A stretch of DNA of 22,465 nucleotides from Apostichopus parvimensis (lineage: Eukaryota; Echinodermata; Holothuroidea; Aspidochirotida; Stichopodidae). The position numbers and the translations under genes were made by a program. Of the stretch, positions 10,101 through 18,389 are shown in pieces (the stretch's first letter is position 1; the number at the start of each line of letters is the position of its first letter). Below the pieces are notes generated by a model. That model worked only from the letters and a program-made list of their open reading frames with translations. It searched no databases and had not been told where the DNA came from. The stretch is from positions 7,458-29,922 of the forward strand of contig KN890115.1 in the NCBI GenBank assembly GCA_000934455.1. The letters run 5' to 3'.

Positions 10101-10475
10101 ACTCATTTGCAGGTGGGCAGTCTGTTTCCACGAGTGGTTAATATGGTACCTACCATAAATTGCCAATGTTTAATCATTTCACCTCCTGTTCCATCTCCAG
10201 CCTGTGATCTTGGCCTGATTTGTTATTTTTTACCTAAGATGGAGAAATGGCTGCAATGTCTTTAACATTTCCTTCTCTTGCTCTCTCCTGTCGATCGTTT
10301 TCTCCGTCCGTAGTCTTTTTCTTTCAAGTGGGTCAACTATACACAGAATCATTGATTTTACCTCCGTGGATTTCCTCGCCATCTTAGGAAGTACAAATTT
10401 AGCGTAAAGAGCTCTCAATATTTTCGCCGCAATTTCTCTCGCAGTTTCGTCTTTCGTTTTCTCTCTATACGGCAT
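7198..10475 (-). CDS. Unidentified three-exon gene, about 129 residues
   Basis: Exon 1 is 10475-10234: ATG with A at -3, 80 codons plus two bases, ending CTTAG before GTAAAA. Exon 2 is 7397-7289: a pyrimidine-rich acceptor TTCTGTCTTCCTGTTGGAACTAG, one base plus 36 codons, ending ACG before GTAAAC. Exon 3 is 7236-7198: acceptor TTGTTTATGTTTCAG, twelve codons EEDDSSKKSDNL and TGA. Introns are 2,836 and 52 nt, and every junction keeps frame. Residues about 8-35 (KDETAREIAAKILRALYAKF and following) look like an amphipathic helix. Residues 50-75 are highly charged, 82-105 are hydrophobic helix-like, and the C-terminus is acidic. There is no signal peptide. If intron 2 is retained, the frame ends VNNTSS instead. 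Base use in exon 1 (many CpG, G-starting codons) differs from its AT-rich surroundings. I do not recognise a family. Further exons in the large intron are possible. Confidence 0.5.
7580..7661 (+). repeat. Pair of about 31-bp direct repeats, period 51 bp
   Basis: The copies begin at 7580 and 7631 and share TCCTCTA-CCAGCATTGTGCATTATT with one or two differences. The repeat lies inside the large intron of the minus-strand gene. A run of fourteen G follows at 7728-7741. Confidence 0.7.
7767..8589. other. Intronic stretch, nothing assigned
   Basis: This falls in the 2.8-kb intron of the minus-strand gene. A small inverted repeat surrounds 8349-8380 (AGGCCC and GGGCCT flanking a short loop). GCTAATGT occurs three times at about 7787-7815. 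I see no exon or RNA gene here. Confidence 0.4.
8590..8702 (-). ncRNA. U2 snRNA-derived sequence (pseudogene or snRNA-headed repeat)
   Basis: On the minus strand the first 39 nt from 8702 match the 5' end of U2 snRNA at about 36 positions, including ATCGCTTCTCGGCC and TTGGCTAAGATCA. The branch-site recognition GTAGTA has become GTAGCA. Further on, identity drops: a TGATAC block and a GAGGACAAT block recall U2 stem-loop II, but the Sm-site region is not recognisable. The segment after position 30 can instead fold on itself, with TGTGTAGCAT and GTTCCCC pairing to GGGGAA and ATGATACACA. It is therefore unlikely to be a working U2. It lies in the large intron of the minus-strand gene, in the same orientation. 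Confidence 0.75.
8703..10229. other. Intronic stretch with weak internal repetition
   Basis: This is the rest of the large intron of the minus-strand gene. Near 9413 and 9484 the phrase CAGAAATAGTA recurs, followed by AAGACT, and TGT(A/G)GTCCCAAA occurs twice (about 9367 and 9454), suggesting a decayed tandem of about 70-85 bp. No gene or RNA could be supported. Confidence 0.4.
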
Positions 10476-10560
10476 CTTCTTTTTCCTCTTTTTTTGTTGT
10501 TTTCATCTCGCTTTTTAAGCAAATCACAGCCTCGAAAAGTAAGAGGAAGTTATGTATGAG
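10476..10560 (-). promoter_or_regulatory. Putative leader and promoter of the minus-strand gene
   Basis: Upstream of the ATG at 10475 is a purine-rich leader (AAAAAAAGAGGAAAAAGAAG). An AT-rich TTAAAAAGC, possibly TATA-like, lies about 40-50 nt upstream of the ATG. An ETS-like ACTTCCTCTT lies at about 10552-10543. An upstream ATG at 10506-10504 opens a 13-codon frame, out of phase, that ends at a TAG overlapping codons 2-4 of the main frame. Such an overlapping uORF would be expected to reduce translation from the main ATG. These are pattern matches only. Confidence 0.3.
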
Positions 10561-11278
10561 CTGTGCCCTGATTTATGGTAGTAAATTATGTGTCCGTGGT
10601 GCGGTGTATTGATGGCAACTTGCTGTCTCTTATCATTTTCATCAGTTGAGTGCTTTCGATTTTTTGTTTTCTTTAAATATATATTATTATTAGCTATAAC
10701 ACGATGTGAAAAAGAGTATTGTCGAATATATAGCTTTAATATTAAAGTTGAATGTTTTGTTTTGTGATTAGAGTTAATTGAAGCATTTTTTGGTTAAAGA
10801 TGATGTGGTACTTTAAATAACATGTACAGCATGATGAATGCACACAGTTATCTTTAATCAATCTATGACATCATCATCATCAACATCATCAGTTAGTTAA
10901 ACTGCAAAGGCAATTATCGTAGGGATTTTCATAGGAATAAGGACTATCGCTTGTGGTTAGTCGTACGTATTGTGTTACCCTGTTTCTCACTGTAATGCCT
11001 GTAGAGCATTTAGAATTTATACTCCTCCTCGATGACATATAAAGGCACGTAGTGGATTTTCACGAAAAGAATTTCGGCCAGGCAGCATTTAGACGATGAT
11101 GGCTTCATCAACGGCTCGTGACTCCCGTGATGATTGAAGTCTTAGCGGAGAGGCAGAAGTTAGGATTTGTAGGATCTCACTGATCTGCTCTTTGTCTGTT
11201 CATCGTTCCTCCTCCTTGTGTCATTTGCTGTTTGTCTATCAATCATTCAGTGCAGGAGGAGGAGGAGGACTTAAATGA
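10561..11278. other. CpG-richer intergenic stretch with a TATAAAGG box
   Basis: CpG is more frequent at about 11040-11160 than in the surroundings. A TATAAAGG at 11038-11045 on the plus strand is followed about 55 nt later by ATGATGGCTTCATC (about 11094), but that frame stops after 13 codons. An (ATC)n-like tract is at 10866-10890. A strong pyrimidine tract with CAG near 11252 leads only to short frames. This may be a promoter region for a plus-strand transcript, divergent from the gene starting at 10475. Confidence 0.3.
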
Positions 11279-11699
11279 AAGTATAAGGGTGGGTCATGTG
11301 GTGTAAGTATAAGGGTGGGTCATGTTGTGTAAGTATAAGGGTGGGTCATGTGGTGTAAGTATAAGGGTGGGTCATGTGGTGTAAGTATAAGGGTGGGTCA
11401 TGTGGTGTAAGTATAAGGGTGGGTCATGTGGTGTAAGTATAAGGGTGGGTCATGTGGTGTAAGTATAAGGGTGGGTCATGTGGTGTAAGTATAAGGGTGG
11501 GTCATGTGGTGTAAGTATAAGGGTGGGTCATGTGGTATAAGTATAAGGGTGGGTCATGTGGTGTAAGTAAAAGGGTGGGTCATGTGGAGGAGGAAAGTAG
11601 AAGGAAAGTATAAGGGTGGGTCATGTGGAGGAGGAGGACTTAAAGGAAAGTATAAGGGTGGGTCATGTGGTATAAATATAAAGGTGGGTCATGTGGTAT
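11279..11699 (+). repeat. 26-bp minisatellite, about 15 units
   Basis: Twelve consecutive units start every 26 bp from 11279 to 11565, with further units at 11606, 11648 and 11674. The core of each unit is AAGTATAAGGGTGGGTCATG. Most units are identical; variants include TCATGTTG in unit 2 and GTAAGTAAAA at unit 12. The last units are interrupted by purine-rich pieces. One of these (GAGGAGGACTTAAA with GGA) closely matches the sequence just before unit 1 (GGAGGAGGACTTAAATGA), so the flank was copied with the array. The 26-bp period is not a multiple of three, and I see no coding role. Confidence 0.97.
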
Positions 11700-11831
11700 A
11701 ATTGCCGTCCTGCATCTTAAAGCATTCCTGAAGAAACAGGGAAGTCATCCAACAAAACAACAACAATAAAAAGAACTAAGATATCATAGCAGGCTTTATA
11801 TTGCAATGAAAAATAATTGGTTCATGGGCAG

Positions 11832-11999
11832 GATAAATCATTCACAAATATCAATTATGCAAAAGAAACTGGAGCTACAAAGTTTCAGAAGGCTCATTGG
11901 ATCACAACATTGCAACAGAAGGGGGAGGAGGGAGGGGTTGGGGAGGCAGCTCTCCCCCTCTCATTGGCTGACCTGGAGGATAAGGAGGTCATGCACTAA
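11832..11999 (+). CDS. Candidate terminal exon of an unidentified plus-strand gene
   Basis: After GGTTCATGGGCAG a frame of 55 codons runs to a TAA at 11997-11999. It begins DKSFTNINYAKETGATKFQK, continues with a Trp-containing helix-like part, then a Gly/Glu-rich segment, and ends LADLEDKEVMH. The segment is GC-richer than its surroundings, and its composition looks like protein. Against it, the pyrimidine tract before the acceptor is poor, no canonical AATAAA follows within about 300 nt, and no upstream exon was identified. The product is not recognised. Confidence 0.25.
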   Translation, partial: DKSFTNINYAKETGATKFQKAHWITTLQQKGEEGGVGEAALPLSLADLEDKEVMH

Positions 12000-13172
12000 A
12001 TGGCTTGTTGCTTGCAGGGAGGAAAATGTCTTCAACTCTCGTTCTTAGATACTATAACCCGTTATAGAGGTGTCATATGTACCAGCAAACAATGTACAGA
12101 TTAGTACATAACCTACTGTACCTACCTAATAATAGGACTGTGTACCATTTAGACAACATCCAACTGGTTATACTTTAGAAGCCTAAATATTTTTCAATGT
12201 TTCTTTTCTATAATTATTCCTTTGTTCAATGTGAGCTCTTTAAAATTATCAATTCAACTTCTGTCAGATATTTTCCACGATGGGGTTTGAGTGCCGATAA
12301 AATAATGCTTCTGTATCTTCTAACATTTTTTAATCTCCCCATCCAACCGCTAATAGTTTCTTGCAGTTACTATACGAGTGACAAGTGAGTCATCATTATG
12401 TAAAATGACACAAAGAACATAAATTTCAAGCTCTCGTTCTTTTCATTGCACGGAAGATATCCTTAACGATGACAAGGGCATGGTTATCAACATGTAATTC
12501 TGACTTCTTCTTACCTTTTATGAATCCACAATATTCTTCGAGTCATTCTCTCACAAGGTTATGCATGATGTGCAGTATGCGTGTGACGGCCTCCAGATCT
12601 CATTGGTAACGTCATCAGTACCTGTCCATGCAGAAACAGAAATCTGTTGTCGTAGCCTTGTTCCTTGATTATGAACCAGAAACAGCAAAATCGTTTTAGG
12701 AGAACAAGTTTTTTGTGGCATTTGTTTTTCATGCCAGTTTGACTCTTCATCTTGTCCGGTAGCGAAAGAGATTTAAAGGGGGTGGCGCCACTCATATAAT
12801 GAGTGACAATGGCGAGTAGGGTGTCATTGAGTCAGAATTCAGATTGAAACCTTCAGACCAGAAGGCTAAGAAGGCCAAGTTGTAATGCTAAGATTTTACA
12901 ATACTAAAATGTAAGTAGGAAAGCAAATTCTCTCATACCACAAGAAAAACAATACCCCATTGTTAAAGTGTGATGTCATATATGATGTCATACTTTGCTA
13001 TGGTTTTAAATATCCAGTGTAAACAAAACTTCAAGACTGCTGAATGAAATATCTTAGCAATGTATGATGATATTTCTCAAGTCTGTGGAAGACGGAAAAC
13101 AATCTATTTTATACGCTTGTACAATGTGATGGTAGAAAACATGAAATCTGAGGGGAGGGAGAGGAGGGTTGT

Positions 13173-13184
13173 GGGGGGGGGGGG
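13173..13184 (+). repeat. G12 homopolymer in a purine-rich tract
   Basis: Twelve consecutive G follow GAGGGAGAGGAGGGTTGT. The whole tract from about 13151 is almost pure purine on the plus strand and could form triplex or quadruplex structures. Confidence 0.9.
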
Positions 13185-13867
13185 AATGGGAACAATACTG
13201 TAGGTTTGTAAACAAGATGGGATATTAATCTAATTATCTTCAATTAAGGTATATTTTAGTTAGCCTTAAGATATGATGCATAGATTTGAACTATCATATC
13301 GTAGGAATGGAAGAGAATACGACATTAATTGGGATCAGGATGGTCTGCGTGTACTCCCTCACCTCATATGACGTATGCCTAACCTTATTTACCTCGCTCT
13401 AGCATCTGGCAATTCTTTGTGTGCGTGTATGGCCATCTCCCTTCCGTAATTTGTAGGTAAAGGTTTAGGGAATACATTCATCTTATTGTCAAAAAATGTA
13501 TGTGATACTATTAATCTTGTTTATGTGATTTCAAAAATCAGCCTTCACTATATATACAGACTCATCTGAAGGTATCTATAAACAAGGTTGCCTGCCCATG
13601 TGAAGAGTCTAAAATATATAAGTATGCCGCACTCTTTCTTCCAAAGGGTCTAGCCGTGCGCGCTTTTCTCTACAATTGATGAAAATTGAAATTTGGGACA
13701 TTATACACGACCCCTTTAAAAGACTTCACGTCATCTCCAATCATATGTTGAGAAATTAGAGCCAGAACGACCGCTCATCAACTCTCTCTCATCGTTGGTT
13801 TGAGATCCGCTAATTAATTTGCTCCTTTTGATTGAATGTATTGGATGATATCATAATCAGTAACCAC

Positions 13868-13884
13868 AAAAAAAAAAAAAAAAA
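13868..13884 (+). repeat. A17 homopolymer
   Basis: Seventeen consecutive A lie here with no recognisable retroposon body upstream, so I list it only as a simple repeat. Confidence 0.9.
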
Positions 13885-15117
13885 GGTATTAACAGCAAAA
13901 CAAACTAGACATGTATTCATCATATTAATTTCAACATAATGGCCCTATCGGAAGTTGTTTTTCAAAGTTTATTAATTTTGCTGGAACTGTAGTCGGCCCT
14001 TCATTTCATTTCAGTTGATGCAGTATTGAACATCATTAATGCTATATATGTACTGGTAACTTTATTCTTGATCTAATCAGTTTAACAACCGAGTGGGTCA
14101 CGCACAAATTGCAGCCATTCGTAATTAACTGCTTCTGGATCCTGGAATGATGGAGGGAAACCTAATAATAAGGGAAAACCTAAATAACAAGAAATCCCTT
14201 GTGGATCTAAGGGAGCAAGTTCAATTGCTTTAATTTTTGTTTTGGTGGCCATTTTACATCATCAGATGTCTGATTGGTGTTTCTTCATTTTAGGGATATT
14301 TTCACTCACTGTTCCAGTTTTTCTTTTTTGGGCAATAATGATATGTGTGGCCTAATTTCTTCCATATATGTATTGAATTTGAATTTGCAGTTGTTTATTG
14401 CTTTGTTGAGTACTGAGAATGCATCTTGAAAATTGCTAAATCCATCCATCCATCTCCTTCTCCTACTTTTCTCCCTCCACCCCCTCCCGCTGCTCTCCCC
14501 AACATAATTGTAACCATAAGTAAATAAAGTTGTTTTGTTTTGTGGTTTTCTACTCCATATGATTTGACAAGGGAAATAAAACAGCTTTAACGATAACAAA
14601 TTGATTTTAAACTTTGGCCTTTAATAAAATGTACTGGTCTATAGTGCTTCACCACCAGTCTTTGGGTTTTTGGCAATTACTCTGTATGCAAGCTTCCCAC
14701 TCCCTCCCTCCCCCTTCCAAGGTACCCTTAATGTTCATCATTAGGAGAAAGGTTTCATAGACTTTTCTTAAATACAGCCAATTTCATTATTACTCATGAC
14801 AGCAGGGAGGATCAGACTTAAGTTAAAAGGTCACTGTCTCTGTAATTCTAAACATCATCCAGTAAAGTAAGACTTTGCAACATTAAAATCATGACTATCG
14901 AACTGAGAGGCCTAGCTAGCCGGTCACTATCGGCAAAGAATGAACGTTTCCTTGACAAATTTTTCTTGCGATGGTAATAATCATAGTAATAAAAGAATAG
15001 GAGTACTTCCACTAGTGGTGATAAGTCTCCCTGGGAGGAATTGTTGTGCCTGGCTTTACAATCTTTGGTTTAACATTAGTATGGGTTATTCTATAGCAGT
15101 CACACAATACTGCTGCC

Positions 15118-15485
15118 CAGTGGCGGAGCGTCCATACAGTCAGGGGGGCGGATGCTCCCCCTGACGGACTCAAATGGACTGCTGGCGCCCTTTTCAGCTT
15201 TTTACCACTTTTTATTTATTCGCGATTATTTACTTTTTATTGCGCTCTCATCTACCTATTGACATTTGTCACATTTTGTTGGCGATGACACCTATTTATT
15301 CTTCGTTTCTGCAAATTAGCAAGGCCAGGAAAGGGTCATTTCCGGCGATCTAGGAAGTATCTTTACTCAAAAAATTTCTGTACGCTCCGTGCCAAGCTGT
15401 GGTGGCGCTCCACTTAGATAGTGTCGAAAGCGCCCCTACAGACCATTCTCGCCCCCCCTGACCAACACCCCTAGCTCCGCCACTG
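15118..15485. mobile_element. hAT-type MITE, 368 bp, complete
   Basis: The element starts CAGTGGCGGAGC and ends with the exact reverse complement GCTCCGCCACTG. It is flanked by a perfect 8-bp target duplication, CTGCTGCC, at 15110-15117 and 15486-15493. An 8-bp duplication with CAG-starting inverted ends is the signature of the hAT superfamily. After 12 perfect bases the ends diverge and become similar again at GTCAGGGGGG. There is no transposase frame; the short minus-strand frame that leaves the left half is a by-product of the inverted ends. It must have been moved by a transposase encoded elsewhere. The intact duplication suggests a fairly recent insertion. Confidence 0.95.
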
Positions 15486-15493
15486 CTGCTGCC

Positions 15494-15741
15494 AATGTCC
15501 AAATAGATATTTGATAGTAAGCTGAATATATTCAGGGAATATATATTGATATTCACAGTTTTCTTCTGGTGTGACCAGTATTGCCTTTATAAAAACAATG
15601 CTGATGATTTAGATGTTTTTGGAAAAGTTGGAAGAGCTTCTTCCGCATATACTGTCAAGGCAAGTAACCACTGGGAGGATTTTCACTCTGGTTCCTGGGG
15701 GAGGGGGGGGGGGGAAATAGCGGTTTTTGTATATAAATATA
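15494..15741. other. Short spacer with G-run
   Basis: A G12 run is at 15703-15714. A plus-strand open segment at 15579-15659 is flanked by AG and GCAAGT and encodes 27 residues, but it is too weak to call. Otherwise this is the region just beyond the putative 3' end of the minus-strand gene that stops at 15954. Confidence 0.35.
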
Positions 15742-15747
15742 TTTATT
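15742..15747 (-). terminator. Possible polyadenylation signal AATAAA
   Basis: AATAAA on the minus strand lies 206 nt after the stop codon at 15954-15956. It is the first canonical signal downstream of the candidate terminal exon, and the region is AT-rich. Confidence 0.35.
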
Positions 15748-15953
15748 CATTTTGGTTGAAAATATTATCAATTTACGGGTCGCTCACCTCATGCCTGTCT
15801 CTAGTCTACTTATGATGTATGTATTTTTTTTTAATTTATCTAACCTGCTAACTGGTATCATGTTTGCTCTTTGCATTAGCGTAACAATTTACTATTATAT
15901 GACAATACCAGATAACTGATACCCATGTTCTGCATGTCAGGTCCCTGAAAAAT

Positions 15954-16102
15954 TTAAAGAGCACAACAGTCAAGCTGACTTTTCAGCAGTTTAATAGGGA
16001 TGCCATTCCGTAAATCTTTTACGATAGGCAACAAAGAATGTGCCTGGCCATCGTAACCATCCATCTGTTGATGGATATGAACCTTTTGACGGGATCCTCC
16101 AT
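15954..16102 (-). CDS. Candidate terminal exon of an unidentified minus-strand gene
   Basis: A very strong 3' splice site (GTGTTGTTTTTTTTGCAG) is followed at 16102 by two bases and 48 codons to TAA. The residues begin GGSRQKVHIHQQMDGYDGQA, pass through a charged and hydrophobic segment (LLPIVKDLRNGIPIKLLKSQ) and end LDCCAL. Composition and GC content look coding against the AT-rich surroundings, and no good 5' splice site occurs inside, so this fits a last exon. The final four residues CCAL match the loose C-x-x-L pattern of geranylgeranylation, which may be coincidence. The upstream exon should end in phase 1. I found none downstream of 16.2 kb with confidence, and a 3.4-kb transposon occupies the intron from 88 nt upstream of the acceptor. 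The family is not recognised. Confidence 0.45.
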
Positions 16103-16194
16103 CTGCAAAAAAAACAACACAAAACACTTCTACTGTGCCTTCAGTCAATGCATCTGGTACACACATTTATCACATCAGAAAATGAATTAGTTAA

Positions 16195-16222
16195 GGCAGA
16201 TTTCACAGTTTGATGGTCCAAA
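16195..16222 (+). repeat. Left terminal inverted repeat of the TTAA element
   Basis: These 28 bp start with GGCAGATTTCACA directly after TTAA and end GATGGTCCAAA. They match the right end (19592-19565, minus strand) at 25 of 28 positions. Confidence 0.85.
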
Positions 16223-16592
16223 CCAGCATAGTCAGTTTGAAGTACATTGCACTGCTGTGTGTTCTAAATAATTACAAGTCTTTGTCATTAATTTGAACAA
16301 CACATGCATTTGAAATAAAAAAGATAATATTTTTTATTTTGTTCAATTTTTTTTCTTTGAAAATAATGATGAAAGTTTTTTTTTGTACAAAAATGGACGG
16401 ACTCAACTCCCACAAATAGGTGTTGATTAAATAATTGGTATGTACATAGTGAGAATGAAGAGCAACTGAAATAAATTTTGCTCATTCAATGAAGATAAAA
16501 ATTATGTATAAGATAAGAGGTGTCTCTTTGTCTTTATTGGTATTTTGTACTTTGTGGATGTATCTCAATAAGTGACAATTTCCCAGATTATT

Positions 16593-17090
16593 TCCGTCCA
16601 AAATATGCCAAATAATGTATGCCTTATTTCTTGTCAACACAATTAAAAAAAATTACGGTTTTGTTGTGTAAACATTGCTCAAGTGTATCTAATATAATAA
16701 CAATAAAATATCCCCGATCAAACCTCATCTCCCGTAATTGTGTAGTGTTTTACAAATCACACGTTATGTCCGTCCAAATGGCCGTTACGTGCGACATAAT
16801 ACATCGTCACGGATATAAACATCGTATGGAAATTATTTTGTTCGGTGCACCCTCCACAATCTGCCTCTGATTTCGCGCAATTGGTAAACACCAGCGCTAA
16901 CTTTCTAAACCAACACTTTCGTTACTAAATGTTACGGTGAAGAAATTCCGTCCCATGTGTTACGTGTGCAAAAGTGTTACGTGCGAAATACTATATCTTG
17001 CAAATCTTAAGCTCAAAACAAGAAACAAGTACGAATCAGCTTATTTTTATATTTGTTTAGCATCTTTCTTATCGTAGTTGACATACCACA
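16593..17090 (+). repeat. Left-flank TCCGTCC monomers (CpG-rich copies)
   Basis: TCCGTCC occurs at 16593, 16769 and 16947, a period of 176-178 bp; an inverted copy (GGACGGA) is at 16395. The copies at 16769 and 16947 are followed by GTTACGTG with CGAC or TGCA, and GTTACGTGCGAAAT follows at about 16975. The stretch after 16975 (TTAAGCTCA, TTTAGCATCTTTCTTA) resembles the same part of the right-flank copies, so these are diverged members of one repeat. Confidence 0.65.
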
Positions 17091-17141
17091 CATAATAGTG
17101 TCAATGGTTAGATGTAGGGCATTACATCGTAATCGGCCTAG

Positions 17142-17184
17142 CGCACGTTATGTTAGGGGACAGATAACGCTAGGATAACGTGCG
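17142..17184. repeat. 10-bp-arm inverted repeat with duplicated GGGGACAGA
   Basis: CGCACGTTAT at 17142-17151 and ATAACGTGCG at 17175-17184 are exact reverse complements. GGGGACAGA occurs once in the loop and again just after the right arm. The arms carry the same TAACGTGCG word that marks the left-flank monomers. Confidence 0.8.
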
Positions 17185-17562
17185 AGGGGACAGACATTGC
17201 GCAATATCGGGCAGTGCGAGTAACAAATGTAAACTTGAAACCACTGCATCAAATTAGATCGTTGGACCATGTCTAGTATTCAGATGAAAAATAAACGCGT
17301 CTCATAGTTTAATTACACATTGTGAGCGATGTTTATGACTAAAATATAGTTTTTGCAAATGGCTGCCCTACATGCATTTGCACTTGTAGTACCAGTTTTG
17401 CGATTTTTTGTAGTTGTATTCCTAGGCCTACTCAGTTTGCAAGTTTGGGGTAGTAAATTAGTAGCTGTCCCATTGCATTGTAAAGAATCATAATGTGAGG
17501 GATGAGAGAGAAGGTAGTGGAAGCCATGAAGGGGAAGTTGGCAGTGATGAATTCGTGCTCAT

Positions 17563-18300
17563 TCATGAATATTAATGAGGTCACAGGGTCGAATGTCAAA
17601 ATCTTCAAATTGCAATAACTTGGCAACTACAAGTCTGAATTCCTTAAAATTTGGTGTGGGGATATTGGTAGACCATTTATACATGCTGATGCATGTTGTA
17701 ATTGATATCATGCATATTAATGACGAGGCGGGACTGAGTTTTTGGTTTGTATGAACGATAACTCGACAAGGGAATGATTGATCAATAGCATACTTGGTGA
17801 GTGGGTGGCCCATAATAAGAAGTTGAACCCGATTGAATTTGGTGCTCATTCATGAATATTAATGAGGTCAGAGGGTCAAACATCAAATTGCAATGACTTC
17901 TCAAGCACATGTCAGATTTTCTCAAACTTGGTATGGTTAGATTGGTAGGTAGCCCAAACTTGCTGATGTGAATTTCACCTCATGCATATTGATGAGGAGG
18001 CGGGCTTAGCGTAATTTATATGCACCATAACTTGACAAGGGAGCTATTGATTATTACAATACATAGTGGGTTTGGTGGCCGATAGATGAACACTATTAAT
18101 TTTAATACCTACATCATAGTAATTTAATGAGGTCAAAGGGTAAAAATCTTTATACTGCAATAACTTGGCAATCAAAAGGTTGAATTTCTCCAAAAAAAAC
18201 TTGATATGGTGATATTGGTAGGTAGCCTAGCTACACATGCTGATGTGTGATGCAATTAATGTCATGCACATTTATGAGGGGCATGGCCTGGCAATTAATT
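17563..18300 (+). repeat. Array of six alternating half-units of about 140 bp
   Basis: A word of the form TCATGNATATTAATGAGG starts at 17563, 17708, 17850, 17980, 18114 and 18262 (spacings 145, 142, 130, 134 and 148). Odd copies (type A) continue with GTCA-AGGGT, CAATAACTTGGCAA and TTGGTGTGG-GATATTGGTAG. Even copies (type B) continue with GAGGCGGG, ATAACT-GACAAGGGA and GTGGG-GGTGGCC. A and B share the start word, an ATAACT-G-CAA block and a TTGGT-GG-TGG block, so the A+B unit of about 280 bp looks like an ancient dimer. A minus-strand frame of 96 codons here is a by-product. The array forms the centre of the TTAA element. Confidence 0.85.
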
Positions 18301-18389
18301 CTCTTGTGAATGTAAGGCTTTCTAACGAATTTCCCTGTGAATGGGTATACTAGTATACACATTTAAACCAATGACTCCATAAGTTATTT

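Larger units (their letters stand above)
12050..15109. other. Non-coding stretch of about 3 kb
   Basis: No gene could be supported. Visible items are the palindrome GTGGCGCCAC next to ACTCATATAATGAGT at about 12782-12805, a direct repeat TGATGTCATA at about 12970-12992, a G12 run at 13173-13184, a run of seventeen A at 13868-13884, and a pyrimidine-rich tract near 14455-14500. A minus-strand frame at 12795-12559 starts with CpG-rich codons but has no clear splice partners. Confidence 0.4.

Noticed and set aside
11279-11699. 26-bp array as a CRISPR array or telomere-like repeat
   Set aside because: The units are directly adjacent with no unique spacers, and the unit is unlike any telomere repeat. 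It is a minisatellite.
12559-12795. Minus-strand frame starting MSGATPFKSLSLPDK as a first exon
   Set aside because: It has a CpG-rich start, but the possible donor (CAG before GTACTG) is weak and no second exon was found.
15350-15556. Minus-strand frame at the hAT MITE end
   Set aside because: It derives from the GC-rich inverted end of the MITE and its flank.
15579-15659. Plus-strand 27-codon exon flanked by AG and a GC-type donor GCAAGT
   Set aside because: The length and frame are neat, but the non-canonical donor and lack of any partner exon make it too weak.
17559-17849. Minus-strand frame of 96 codons inside the transposon
   Set aside because: It spans exactly one A+B repeat unit, shows no transposase motif, and the neighbouring units are not open in the same way.
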